NCBI GenBank assembly: GCA_014607495.2
Contig: CP053157.1
Span: 7,192,001 to 7,256,000, forward strand
Direction of reading: 5' to 3'
From: Carposina sasakii
Taxonomy: Eukaryota; Arthropoda; Insecta; Lepidoptera; Carposinidae
DNA: 64,000 bases
The first letter of the stretch is position 1. Every line of letters begins with the position of its first letter. The notes under the pieces are model-generated. The model saw nothing but the letters and a program-made list of their open reading frames with translations, was not told the DNA's origin and did not search any database. Positions 48,531 to 60,190 of this stretch are shown one piece after another. Made by a program: the position numbers and the translations under genes.

Positions 48531-49303
48531 AGCAGTGGTTCTCAAACTTCACTAACTAAATAACATTGTACTTACATTAGATTCTGAGAACAAGTCTAAC
48601 ATAAACACTGCATAAAAGATTTAATATAATAATACCTACTGGTCGACTCGTGGGCAAAATTCGGATATTTTAGGGTAATCGTAATAAAAGTATTTCATGC
48701 GCATTTCGTATTTAAAAATAATTCTCCACATTAATTTTAACTATGTGTTATATTGAATTTCTTCTTTAAAAAAGGATACAAAGTTTACGCTTTACTTACT
48801 TATAATATACATATAGTACTTCATAATTAGTGACTTGACTAAAATAGTTTCTAACGGAAATGTGTCGCGTAGTCGTCCAGATTCATTACTTTTTAAAATA
48901 ACTGACGTCAAAGAATTTATTCAGGCTAAAATATTATAATGGTCCAGATTATGCTGAAGCGACGTTATTAATATAGAATAAAGGCGCCTCTTGTGCGCTT
49001 TATAAAACTCAGTTTTGATTAAAAACGTTGTCATCCGGCCTGGTTATTTCATTAGTATGAAGGGACGTGATATTTTACTCTTCTTAATGAATTCTGTTGT
49101 CATATAATTTGCATCACAACGCAAGGAAAGCACTTCCATAATGTTAACATTTTAATATTTAGGTATTACAAAAAGCAGGTATTGTTGGCATTAGAATCGT
49201 CTCATTTACACTAGATTTTATCACCGTAGATTTACCAAGAAGAAATTTCAACATTACAGACATAATTATGTATTAGTAAATTAAGAGTTTGAGAACCGCT
49301 GCC
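48531..49303. mobile_element. Non-autonomous hAT-like element
   Basis: The left end AGCAGTGGTTCTCAAACTT and the right end AGTTTGAGAACCGCTGCC are inverted repeats of the CAGNGGTTCTCAAACTT type known from hAT (Charlie-like) transposons. Outside them CACTTTGC (48523-48530) and CACTTTAA (49304-49311) match at 6 of 8 positions, fitting an aged 8-bp hAT duplication. The 770-bp interior is AT-rich with no transposase sequence. Confidence 0.7.
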
Positions 49304-49311
49304 CACTTTAA

Positions 49312-49885
49312 TTTGTTTGCAGTGGAGTGACTAATATAGATTTTTTATTTAAGTACTTCAATACCCAATACCAAAAGCTTTAGAGGGAGATAAAGCGAAG
49401 ATTTTAAATAGTGCGAAGTCACTCTTGAAAAACAACTAAGTACTTAACGAAAATCATTTTGATATTCAGGTATCTAATGAAATCACTTATAAAGTCAGAC
49501 CTCTAGGTATTTATTACCTATTTGTATTTAGGTAAAATTAGTCGAGTAAATACAAATAAAGTGCCTATCTAAAACTACGAACATTTAAAGTGAATATTAA
49601 AATAGCTATTCCTTCGTATATAAAACCCATTTGAAAACTTTAAATCCAGTAAAATGGAGTTGACATCAAAGGAGCTCGATAAAAGTCACTTTCTTGAGCT
49701 CTTGAAAGCACATCTGCTTGTTATAAAATAAACTAAACAGAAATAAATATAATTTGCTGTCAAGTCTCGTTTCTATTAACAGGGGTTAGCTATGAATATA
49801 TCTGTATACCTATATCTGTAGCCTTGTTAACAAATCTTAGGTTTTCTGTACCTACAAAGTATTTGTGTTTACAAAATTTGCTATA
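49312..49885. other. No recognisable feature
   Basis: AT-rich spacer. Confidence 0.4.
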
Positions 49886-50338
49886 CAGGGTGGAAGTGAC
49901 AGCCAGTCAAATATTGATATGGCGACTTCAGACCATGATTCTGAGGCGAAAACCACAGAAAATTTTCGCATGATAATTCCAAAATTTTCCGACATTTTTT
50001 TCATTTTCTCAGTAAAAAATAGTGCAGTCCGTTTAAGTAGACCTTAGATAATGACTTGAAAACAAAATTTCAACCTATGGATGATTTAAAAAAAAAGTTG
50101 GTCCCAAAAAAGTTCAAAATACTGATCCAAAAAAACAGTAATGTATCACACAATAACCAAAAAGCCTATTTAACTAGTTACAGGATTGCCCGATACAATT
50201 AGCGCGGAAAGCAAAACATTGCGAAAAATCAAATTAAAAATGCATTTCCTGCGAGTAATAACACTGTCGTATAACTCAAAACAATGGTACCTACTTGTTC
50301 AGTATTTCAGTATTTGCCTGGCTGTCACACACAACCTG
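49886..50338. mobile_element. TA-flanked non-autonomous DNA transposon, second family
   Basis: TA|CAGGGTGGAAGTGACAGCCAG at the left and CTGGCTGTCACACACAACCTG|TA at the right: terminal repeats of about 21 bp with an exact inner GTGACAGCCAG. The outermost CAGGGTG is the same heptamer as in family A, but the interiors are unrelated. Frames at 49865-50047 and 50186-50371 lie in it and have no transposase motif. Confidence 0.75.
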
Positions 50339-50401
50339 TATATATATTTACTTTTAAATGAACGGGGTTAGTTATATATAACGAACGAAATGTTACCCAA
50401 A

Positions 50402-50586
50402 TCACTACTACATATTATAAAACAAAGTCGCTTGCCGCTGTCTGTCCATCCCCATGTATGCTTAGTCTTTCAAAGTAGGTAATGGAACTTGATGCGGTTT
50501 TTTTAATAGATAGAGTGATTCACGAGGAATGTTGATATGTATAGTATCAGCACTGCACCCATTGCGAAGCCGGTGCTGGTCGCTAG
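50402..50586 (+). mobile_element. Short non-autonomous Helitron
   Basis: A|TCACTACTACATATTATAA start, AACAAAGTCGCTTGCCGC, TGATGCGGTTTTTTTAATAG, ATAGAGTGATTCACGAGGAA, GCGAAGCCGGTGCTGGTCG and CTAG|T end. The most complete of the three copies of this type here. Confidence 0.75.
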
Positions 50587-51125
50587 TAAACAATAAATGA
50601 GAGTCCTATTTCTACACAGTCCTTCTAGGCAAACCGTTAGCAAAAATTCTTTCTTCGACTTTGTTGATAATAAATATTATGATTAAAATCGCAATTGAGT
50701 ACCAAATACAATTTAATATTAAAATTTTCATAAGCAAGTTCTAGAATTTCTTGTATAATTTTAACGAGCACTCAAGCCTTGCAATTCTAACAGCCGATAA
50801 AATTTTTTAACAGTTTCCCGAAAAGACTTCAAAAACGATAGATCCTATCGTCAATTTAGGTTAAGTGTCCACCCATTAAGCATTCAATCCAATTTCGCTT
50901 AATTATAATTATTAAACAGGAATATAGCGATGTTCTTACCTTTTACGATTTTGAATCACTTTCAATACGTTATGTTTCTACTTGACTTGAATAGTTAGTA
51001 CTAATTAGGGAGGTATACTGAATTTTAATTATGTAGGTACATCTACCAAATATGTATACATTGATTTCACAACTCTACTTTAGGTATAATAAAATCATCT
51101 CTCTTAATCCTCATTATATAGTTCA
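50587..51125. other. No recognisable feature
   Basis: AT-rich spacer. Confidence 0.4.
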
Positions 51126-51452
51126 TCATTTACAGCCTGGTAAGTCCACTGTTGGACATACAACAACCTCCACTCCGACCGGTCGGAAGCAGCCTGCATC
51201 CAACCGACGCCCGCGACCTTGGCCAACACGTCTGTCCACCTCACAGATGGCCTTTCCACGCTGCGTTTGCCGATACGTGGTATCCACTCTAGAACTTTGC
51301 GACTTCATCGGCCATCAGTTCTTCGAGCTATGTTCCCTGCCTATTGCCTGTTGGAAATTTAACAAAATAGTGCCACTTCAGCTTGCTGGACTGTTGAGCT
51401 ACATCGGTGATCTTTGTAAGTCTGCGGATCTCCTCATTCGATCACGCTTTCA
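51126..51452 (-). pseudogene. RTE-type LINE protein C-terminus, decayed
   Basis: RTE LINEs encode an endonuclease/reverse transcriptase that copies their RNA at the target site. On the minus strand one frame reads NEEIRRLTKITDVAQQSSKL then KW, and after a disrupted segment another frame reads LEWIPRIGKRSVERPSVRW, TDVLAKVAGVGWMQAASDRS and EWRLLYVQQWT. These are the conserved C-terminal blocks of lepidopteran RTE proteins. The KLKW...GHIARR region is frameshifted and contains a stop, so it is dead. The catalytic reverse transcriptase domain is absent, consistent with 5' truncation. The plus-strand 149-codon frame at 51052-51501 is its shadow. Confidence 0.8.
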
Positions 51453-53824
51453 TAATAAATATATATACAAGTATAATAAATATACAATACTATTATTTTA
51501 ATTATAACATCATCATAAAGTACATATTTATTAAGAAACAGTTCAATAACACGAAAATCGAACAACGCGACGCCATCATAAATCTAAAAGCAGGCTTTAA
51601 TTGAATATTCTCTTTGCGTAATGCCATCTTACTTCCATCCACCCTTTTAAATAAAATACAGTCTAGAGGCGAAACATGTAAATTTTATCGAGTCTGGGCT
51701 CGGCCCACCGGGACTGGCTCAGATTTTTTCACCAAGGTAAGGAAAGGAAAACTTGGCTCGTATTTTCCGCTAAAAGTTCCCCTATTGCAATGTTCGTGAA
51801 ATACTTTTGTGACTTACGGGGCGAGTTGTAAAAAGAACGGCGTATTGTGTGGCCCGGGCAGGAACTAACAAATCATGTAAGGCCGCAAAAGATTTCGGAC
51901 CGGTACGAGAAAGTTAGTAGAGCGTGGCTAACATCTCTATAATCATTTCACTGAGTCTGTACGCCTCGTAAATGATATTGGACTTGGCGAACAAATATTA
52001 TTCGGTCGGTATAAGATGTTATTATGTTTAACTGTAAGTAATATATTGTGGCGAAACTTAACTCTACAAGGTTGTCTGTCAGATCTATCTTCTGTCTTTT
52101 TACAACAATAATTATGGCTCAACAACAAAATTAATATTATCGCACTCCGTATTGTAAGTAGGTACCTAATCTAAAATGTTAGATTTTTGGACGCCGTTAA
52201 ATGATTTTTAACCTGTGAGCATAAAGATTCCGTGCATGTATGCCAAATTTAAGGAATATTGTCTAATACGTTGTATTAGGAAACGCCTGAGCATATTGAA
52301 TAATATAATATTATAAAATCCTAATATAATATCACCGGTCGCTACCAGTTTACGTTCGCTTTGCTCGCTCGGCTCATGGCTTATTTTAACCAGTTTAAAC
52401 ATAACCTAACCTAATGAATTAAGCAAAGTGCTAGAAGCCAAATCATCCCATAATATTTGAAATGCCCCGTTTTGAAATACAGCACCGCGTTTAATAGGCA
52501 TTCGACATATACGAGGAGGTAAGCACCTAAATAGGCAGACTAAATAACACCTATCTTTTTCTGAGACTCGACGGGTATTACGCAGTTAGCTCTCGCTCTA
52601 AAAACTCTAGGTAACTCGAGTTTAGCTCAAAGGTAGTCCGTGCGTTTCACGACATTGTTTCAGAATACAGTTAGGTATCGTCTACACTAGACGACTATTT
52701 ACTTTTGCTCTATTTTATTTCATCTCTGTGGTAGGTACCTGTTTGTACGACACAATAAAAACTTTTTGCTGGAAAACTATTTGTTAAGAAATGAAACAGG
52801 AAATTACTTGAATTATTTAATTGACGATTTTTGATCTTACAGCCGTTTCTTGGATCTTACAAACCAATTTATTTTTCAGAAATATTTTTACTAATATTTA
52901 TAAATACGTCTAAACATCTAAGATATATTTCGTAATTATTGATATAAGTAGTAACGTAAGAATATGGATTAATCGCTGAGTAATAAATATAGTGATTATA
53001 AAATTGATGACCTAGATGACATACAAAATCTGGGAGCAATTTTATTAACTCGTAATGAAATCTTTGTAAAAAAACAACTTTTTTTAGGGGAAAAGTGAAA
53101 TTTCTGGGTGTTCAAGAGGAAACTATATAAAAGTGAGAGGTCGCGGGGCTCTAGATAAATCTAAAAATCCCACAAAACCCCTGACATAATACGAATCGTC
53201 TAAAATAGATGGCACAAAGAACATTCAGAGGAGCAATGCCATTTTCGCAGAGCTCTTAAGAAACTTTTTGCCACAATGAACTCTGTTATTAAAGTCATAA
53301 AGCTTGAATTGTACTTGCAGATGAGGGTCTGAGCCGGCTTCGCTGCTCCGTGGGTTGAGGTTGCCTTTCACTTGCCAATATTATTGTTGGAACGTCTATC
53401 TTGCTTACTTTATAAAGGTATTGCTAAGTGTATAAACTAAGAAATACATCCGAGATTCTAAGGTACAAACACTGAAAACTAATCAAGGTTTATTCTATGG
53501 TTTCTTAGTAAAACTGTAGTAGCAGAACATCTGTCTTTACCTACTGAGCCGACGTGTGTGAAAAATTCCTTTACAGCCGCTATGATGACACCGCTTTTCT
53601 AAGACACCTTTAATTCATAACGTGAAATATATGTTAATTTGTTTTTGCAAAATTGGTAACTATCTAAATTAACCCAAATACAAATCAACCAGCTTTAATT
53701 CATAACCCGAAATATGTGTTTATTTCTATTTGTAAAACTGGTATATAAATTAACCAATTTATAAATGATTTTGCCCTTAGTCACACTTTCCTGTGCTGAT
53801 GCGAGCCTGGTTAAATACATCAGT
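51453..53824. other. No identified gene; exon-like segment at 51661-51735
   Basis: At 51661-51735 an acceptor-like TAAAATACAG and a donor CCAAG|GTAAGG bracket 75 bp open in frame (SRGETCKFYRVW...). It is too short and unrecognised to call. AACCTAACCTAA at about 52405, two units of the insect telomere-like repeat, lies beside a GCTTTGCTCGCTCGGCTC stretch. Minus frames at 51943-52128, 52208-52402 and 53695-53910 show no motif. Confidence 0.35.
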
Positions 53825-54010
53825 TGCATCTCCTTCCGTGCGTGTCGCACTCGTAAGAGTTGACTAAGGAACTCAGGCATTCTCTCCGGCGATAAGCTAG
53901 CACTTTGCAACGATAATATACTTTTGATAAACTTGGCTGTGGGATCTCCTTAACGATCCTTCAGTTCTTCGGGAACACAGCCGTCTGTAGGTGCATGTAT
54001 GTAGTCAAAC
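53825..54010 (+). repeat. Dispersed repeat family B, near full length
   Basis: GCATCTCCTTCCGTGCGTGT, GAGTTGACTAAGGAACTCAG, GCGATAAGCTAGCACTTTGC, AACTTGGCTGTGGGATCTCC and GGGAACACAGCCGTCTGTAG. The best preserved 5' half in the window. Confidence 0.75.
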
Positions 54011-54299
54011 ATACATAATTTAATTACCTACAATTGAAGAATTACGATGCCCAATAATTTGAATTCTACATTCCATAATACCGTTCATATTAATATAAGC
54101 ACATTTTCCACTGAGCATAGTTCAAAATATTTTGATTAATATTTTAATAACGTTTGTTGATGTTGCCACTGAAATATTTAATATTCGTGCAAAATCTGGT
54201 AAAGGCCAACCATTAATTCAGGCTTCTACAATAGAATGTTATTTAATACGGCCTACTGCTAGCGTGCCAACAATTCGACACAGAATATTTGAGGGCAGA

Positions 54300-54445
54300 T
54301 ATGAAAATTCATACATATACTACCTGACTGAGTTTCCAAAATACTGTGGCCAGAACTGCAGAATCCTATAGCCACGTTTAACATAGCGAGGTCAGATGTT
54401 AAAGTTAAAGTGACAAGTCGCTAACTCTTCGCCCGAAGAGGTTCT
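54300..54445 (-). repeat. Dispersed repeat family B, copy 9
   Basis: Reverse copy: CATACATATAC tail, GTGGCCAGAACTGCAGAATC, GCCACGTTTAACATAGCGAG, AAGTGACAAGTCGCTAACTC. It lies 290 bp from the previous copy in inverted orientation. Confidence 0.65.
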
Positions 54446-55114
54446 TAAATCTTAATTGATATCTGGGCATAATAATCAAATCTGAATAATTTGAACTGTT
54501 ATAAATAAGAGAGGTAACATTTTTTATTATTATAATATATTAATGCTAATAAAATATAATACTTAAATACTTCAGATTTGTACTGTGAGTCTTCTGTTCC
54601 TATGTACTCAATGAGTACGGTCGGCTTCTGTCAATAAACCAGCTGTGTAGCCAAAATATTACAACAAAAAATTTATATCTACTGTAAAAACAAAGGGAAT
54701 TTATTTTTATCGATATCATAAAGCGTTTTTAAAATCAATATAAAGCATATTTATGCCACTATATTATAGTTCTATAATTCTGCTATATATTTTTTTTGGT
54801 ATCTAATTTTTTTTACAACGTTCAAAGTCAAAAGAGGGACTTTGAATATGTCTGAAATGCTGTCTAATGAACAGCTAAACTAAACCATAAACTAAATATT
54901 TTAATTAAAAGGTGAAAACGATGTCATTTAGCGCGATTGCCCTCCTATAGTAAACGTTACTCAGAGGTACTTGTCAATACAATATAACAGCAATAAACAA
55001 TCATATTTGCTCCTGTAATGGAACCGTTATATTCGGAAGCAACTTTGTCAGGATTGAGGCAGGCCACATAGAGGTAAGGTAAAGCGGCAAGAACGTCCCT
55101 TTGGAGAAACTATA
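54446..55114. other. No recognisable feature
   Basis: AT-rich spacer. The plus frame 54132-54371 runs into family B and is not a gene. Confidence 0.4.
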
Positions 55115-55252
55115 ACCGTGTTATTACAAAAGAATTCAAACATTTTTTAAGCTAAACATGTCCTAAATTTGGCAGATATGCCATACATTTTGCTGTCAAA
55201 TGTCATATTTAAATCGAGTCTAACTTTAGGCATTCTTTTGTAATAACACCGT
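55115..55252. mobile_element. Small MITE, 138 bp
   Basis: Left end ACCGTGTTATTACAAAAGAAT, right end ATTCTTTTGTAATAACACCGT: 21-bp inverted repeats with one mismatch. The interior is AT-rich. No clear target duplication. Confidence 0.7.
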
Positions 55253-58155
55253 AAGAGTTTCATAACTCTGACTTTACTCATTGATGTCATGTCAGTTAAG
55301 CATTAATTAACTTTAAGTTTTCATAACATTTTAATATCTACCAGATTTTTATTGGAAACAAAATAAATCGATGCATAATCGCCTACCATCAATCAGATAC
55401 TCGTAGTGATTGGTGAAACATACAGAGTGAACTTTATGAATTGATGATTGAAAGCTTTTCATTACACTTATCGTTTTATGGTAATTCGATACTTTCTGGC
55501 AACAAAGCTTTTCGTGTAGTACCAGCAGCTGCTTTTTAATATTAGCTACCTATTGTTGTGTTGTTGAGTTGAGTTAATAAGAACTACCTACACTTATTAA
55601 CCTAAACTTATATTAAACTTTATGAATAAAGTTTCAGTATCATACTTGGTGCATACCTTATGGATAAACCCAATCCATTACACATTTTCCCTGTAAGAGC
55701 ATTTTATGACCCTTATAATTGATTAAAAAAAATATTTAAATGAAGTATGTAGTAAGTACCTACTTAGATTTATATAAAGATATTATTATTTTCGCCTAAA
55801 AGTATCAAAAAAATCTCTAACTTCAAAGCGCGGCGATAAAAAAACCGCCTCATCTTTTCAAAGACGTTTACGGGAAGGTTGAGTGAAATTTTGGGGCGCG
55901 TAAAACGTGTAGTTGCAAGTTTATCCCAATATGTACGAGTCAGCGGGGAAAATTGGATCCTATGGGATTACTGACGCCTTCCCCGATGCCTTTGCCCAAG
56001 CTACTGAGAACCGTGTTGCGTTTACAGTCGGTCGATTGATGGAAATCCAAGCTTGCGTTTTAACACGCACCCCATATTATAGAAATTGGTGTCAAGGGTG
56101 TTACGATGATGGGAGAAAGGATAGGCTGTACTGAAAGGTACATGTTAGCCAGAGTATAATACCTACGTAGGTTAAAGTGGCTATACCACTAATCTCAGTA
56201 TATTATGGGTAGTTTTGGTGAGGTTGACTATGGTCTAAGGCCCTAATGCCTGAGCCTATGGCTTTTGCAATGTTTTTTTCTTAAAGTACGGCTAGGTATT
56301 TTACTTAACGATTCTCAAACGCAATATTGATGCAGATACAAGACGACCTCAATATCTTGTGTAATGGAAAACTAAGGAAGTCTACAACTTGATTTCATGC
56401 AATATTCTTAAATTGCCCATAAATTATGGTAAGGCTAGTAAAACATCATATTTTCCAGGAATAGCACTTATGTTACTGCGTTATGAGTGTTTACTTGAAT
56501 GCTGCGAGATAGTTACAGAGCATCAGAGCGACCTAGGATTGCATTATTCTGTAGAAATACTATAAAGTGCTTTTGCATACGTAAACCAGGCAGAGGATAC
56601 TACTGTCTTCAGAAGCGTCAGTAAAAGTTGAAAGTTACAAATAAGTACCTGGGAATAACAAAATTATCGACTATTTCAAACGAGGCCTAAATATGCCAAG
56701 TCAAATATTCACAACCTCCGTCGATCATCTGACGAGACGAGAAATAGTTGTATCCAATAAAAAAAATTCGAATAGCGTAGAAAAACGTTGCAAGAGGTAC
56801 TATTAGTACTATTACCTTGTAGCCCAAACTATTCAAGTACCTACTATTATTATTAAAGTACCTACATGCCAAATTTAGTTTGGATTAGTCCAGCTCACCT
56901 CTTTGTGGATTACAATCATCAACAGTAAGGTAGCGTTTTTGTAAGTAGGTGATAGAGATTTTCTCATGTATTTTTTCAAAGGATTTTGAAATTTTCACGG
57001 GAAAAGGACAAATTTTAATATACTTTATCAAAAAAAAAGTATATTAACTCCAACTCTAGCTGTAATACAAGAGTTGTAACATAAAAATGACTATACGACA
57101 AAAGTCATAAAACTCTAAATAATAAATCTTAGATAGATAGATTTTACATAGTAAAATCCTTTCGAACGAGATAAAGGAGAACTCAGGTAATTGAGCACGT
57201 CTCTTGCAGGGTTGTTGTTCGACGAAAAATAGTAATGTAGACAAGCCCTTTGATTCTTTAAAATTAAGACTCGTTAGACAATATTTTCAAAATATTTCAA
57301 TATTCTTCTGGTTGTCTGCGAAAGTCTTTATGACAGGCTATACTTTATTTTATTTAGAAATAGAAAGAATCTGAAAGAACGAAATCAGGTTTTTTATTAG
57401 GCACAGTTTTGTGTATTATTGTCATCAATAGTTCCTAAAGAGTTTTTTACTCAATTCAATAGTACCTAACTTATATAAAGTTTGCACTATAAAAAACCTA
57501 AAGAAGCAGATTTCGTAAACACAAAACTAAACTTTTTAGTAGGATACATCAATATGGAAAAACGTCAAACTTCACTCATAACAGTCATAACTTATAAATA
57601 TGAGTGTTCTAATGTTTACAAACAATGCTCCTTCAAAAATAAGATTCCTATCTTTTAAAAAAAGGGGTATACCTATATTTTAATATAATGGTAATGTTGA
57701 GTGGTGACTTGGAGTATAAAAAAATTGCATTGGAATTTACTCAACGAGATTAAAGATTTATTAATCCTAGTGTTCTACGACAATTATGTTATGTATGACT
57801 GTATGTCTAGATGTAGTCGTTCAATAAAACTGATTTTAAAAGTGAAAAAACCAGTGTATACTTTTATAGGGGTGATGTTTCAATGATGCCAGTGTATAAG
57901 TTACACAGTACTATGCCAATTTCGCGGGCCAGTGTGTAGCTCAGAATACACGTTCCATATTTATAGTATGCGTGGAGATGCGTTTGCCCTGGAGAATTAC
58001 TAGGTATTTTTTTATGTAAAAATAGTTATGATTTTTTTTTTAAGAGACTTTTATTGATAGGAACATATCAAAAAAAGTAAAATTCTTCTTCTTAAAATGT
58101 AATTATTTCAGTTTAAATATATTATCTAAATCTTCAAAGAAGCCTCTCAGAAAAA
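55253..58155. other. No identified gene; GC-richer frame at 55913-56134
   Basis: The plus frame 55913-56134 (73 codons) lies in a GC-richer patch (55870-56140) but has no family motif, and the minus strand is also open in places, so it may be repeat-derived. Frames at 56687-56872, 57056-57244 and 57701-57886 have no motif. Confidence 0.35.
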
Positions 58156-58419
58156 TTATGTGCCTTGTTGACATTTTCGGCAATAAAAACATTTACAAAT
58201 ATTGCAAATTGTTATTCTGGGCAAAGCGTATTTTCTCCGTCTATATTTTGCCTTGCCATTTGCATAGCAACCTTTACATACGATTGTTTAGATCAATATG
58301 TTTCAACACTGAAGTTGATCGCTCTTTGATTCTTCAGTTACATTTCCCTTGTGTTTGTCAAGTCAATCTGTTCAATTAACAAGCTCTCTAAATTCGGTGA
58401 TAGTCAACGGTTTATATTT
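58156..58419 (-). pseudogene. piggyBac-like transposase C-terminus, stop-riddled
   Basis: piggyBac-type transposases carry a cysteine-rich C-terminal domain that binds the transposon ends. A single minus frame of 88 codons starts KYKPLTITEFRELVN, passes four in-frame stops, and continues VCKGCYANGKAKYRRRKYA then CNICKCFYCRKCQQGT and a stop. The CxxCY...CxxCxCxxxCxxC spacing after a Lys/Arg-rich linker, preceded by a PLT-x-x-EFR block, is the usual layout of this family. The catalytic DDD domain is not seen upstream. The plus frame 58158-58379 is the shadow. Assignment rests on motif spacing read by eye. Confidence 0.5.
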
Positions 58420-58620
58420 AGAGTATACCAATAGGCGATTTACGAGACTTGTACCCCAGACCAATTATGCTTTCTGATACCACTTCACACAACGCCTTAG
58501 TGCTGACTATAAGATGCCACGCTCACACAATTGATGATTTTCCGGTTGTTACTATGGAAGATGGTTTTAGAATAGATCTTCCAGTTTTGGCTCCTGATGG
58601 TCTCCATTGATTTCGCTTTG

Positions 58621-58761
58621 CTTACTCTGTACAGACGGTTCGTGTACGGTTTTCTTGGTCAAAGATTTTATCAACCGAATTCCTTTGTCTGTCAAGAACA
58701 TGATGCATGTTTTCTGTTCTGTCTAAATGTTCCGACTAAGAGGGTTAATATGTTGGCATTA
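58621..58761 (-). repeat. Repeat shared with 60191-60297, possibly coding in origin
   Basis: CGTGTACGGTTTTCTTGG, TTTTATCAACCGAATTCCTT, TGTCTGTCAAGAACATGAT and AGAGGGTTAATATGTTGGCA are shared in the same orientation with the second copy. On the minus strand both copies keep the same open frame (LTDKGIRLIKSLTKKTVHEP here). It lies next to the piggyBac-like relic, so it may be another part of that element. Confidence 0.55.
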
Positions 58762-58765
58762 GCCT

Positions 58766-59530
58766 ATAAGCCAGAGGAATATAGTATAATAATCTAATAT
58801 GTATATAGTGTGTCCGGCATCAAGCAAACCTTCTGTCATCTCCATTACGCTTTCCCAGCTTTTACTGCAACCGATTTTGATGAAATTTGGTAAACAGAAA
58901 GATTTATGACCCCTGAGCATAATTTGAAACATAGGCGTACTTTATGTATTGTCGAAATTAAAATGGGATCAGGTCTAGGAGGAATTTTGAAAGTTTTATG
59001 GGATTTCTTAACATTTTGATAAAACCATGGGAAACTTATATTGTAAACTTGATAAAAATCATTCAAACATGACATTACAGTCTCGCTAGCATAGAGTTTA
59101 TGAAATTTCGACCAGCTAGCTGGGTGAAAATAACTGGCTTGATGAAGTAGACTATGTATGCAATAGATATTTGGCGTCAAATGATCACGTCAGTAAGAAA
59201 CAAAAAATCGTAGTTGTTCTAGCATATACCTTGAAATTTAATGTACCAGTAAATTGTTTGAGGGGGTGAAATAGTGGGTTGAATTGAAGATAAGACCATG
59301 AATCTTGGTATTTGCTGTTAGGTACCAAAGGATGTGCGAAGCAATTTTCAATCTCAAAGGAATGTCTCCGAAATTCACTAGGAACTAGGATTCGGAATCT
59401 GAACTGAAAAGCCAAATTTTTTGTATACGAAATGTTAATCACTGAACCTAGGAACATGTACATTTAGAAGTTTTGGGTGTATCGTAATGATCTACAAAAA
59501 AGTTCGCTTTTGAATTAAAGTTCCTTTTAA
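58766..59530. other. Unassigned, perhaps transposon-derived
   Basis: ACCGATTTTGATGAAATTTGG (58868-58888) is a motif often found inside lepidopteran non-autonomous elements. The minus frames at 58845-59180 (111 codons) and 59185-59463 (92 codons) are long for AT-rich DNA but have no domain I can name. Confidence 0.35.
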
Positions 59531-59790
59531 CGGGAATACTCTAGCATCGCCTGGCCTGCTGCCGTCGGTTCTCGCGCACATTCGCCGGTGTGGCGGCATC
59601 TGCGGCAGGCAACTTAAAAAAGCGCGGCGCTTATGTAATGATAAAATCCAAATTTAATAAAAAAATTGGAAAAAATTTTCAGAAATGGCTTTGGCGCTGA
59701 CCGTGAATGGAATCGATTAATATATAAAAACGCCGATGAAGTTTGTGAGTATGGAGATGTTTGTTAAAATCTAAGGTCAGCTAGTAAAAA
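59531..59790. other. GC-rich island with inverted CTGCCG motifs
   Basis: GGCCTGCTGCCGTCGG at 59553 and GCGGCATCTGCGGCAGGC at 59595 are partly inverted. The following 150 bp end in GGTCAGCTAGT, which resembles a Helitron 3' end. Unassigned. Confidence 0.35.
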
Positions 59791-60190
59791 TAACGGTTGA
59801 AGCGTAATTTATTTAAATTAAATTCCAAGCCTTTCAGAAAACACTTCATTTTGTTAGCTGACACATGTAAGAATTACATTGAACTCTGGCAAAGATATTT
59901 CTGTACTTAAGAAAACCATTCTGCATAGATCTATTTACACTTATTAATCGTAGATTATGATTAATTGATCTTCATCATCCAGAGACGACTTAGGGAAGTC
60001 AATCTGATTGAACAAAGGTGTACCTAAGTCAACGGTTCATATATACGAGTATTTACCAAAGGCGAAGTAGTGTAAAGACGACATTATGCTTTTCTCTTGT
60101 TTTGATCGCAGCGATTGCGACGACAACGCGACGATGCGACGACACGTTCCGTTTTACGTAACACAGTGCTCGCTCATTACTCTTTGTTAA

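Noticed and set aside
51052..51501. 149-codon plus-strand frame, the longest in the window
   Set aside because: It is the antisense shadow of the RTE C-terminal relic, whose minus-strand frames carry the conserved blocks.
51661..51735. 75-bp plus-strand exon (SRGETCKFYRVW...)
   Set aside because: Splice-like borders are present but the segment is short, unrecognised and flanked by unexplained GC-rich sequence that may be a repeat.
52400..52420. Telomeric (TTAGG)n array
   Set aside because: Only two units (AACCTAACCTAA) are present.
58845..59180. 111-codon minus-strand frame
   Set aside because: It overlaps a transposon-like GATTTTGATGAAATTTGG motif and shows no protein family signature.
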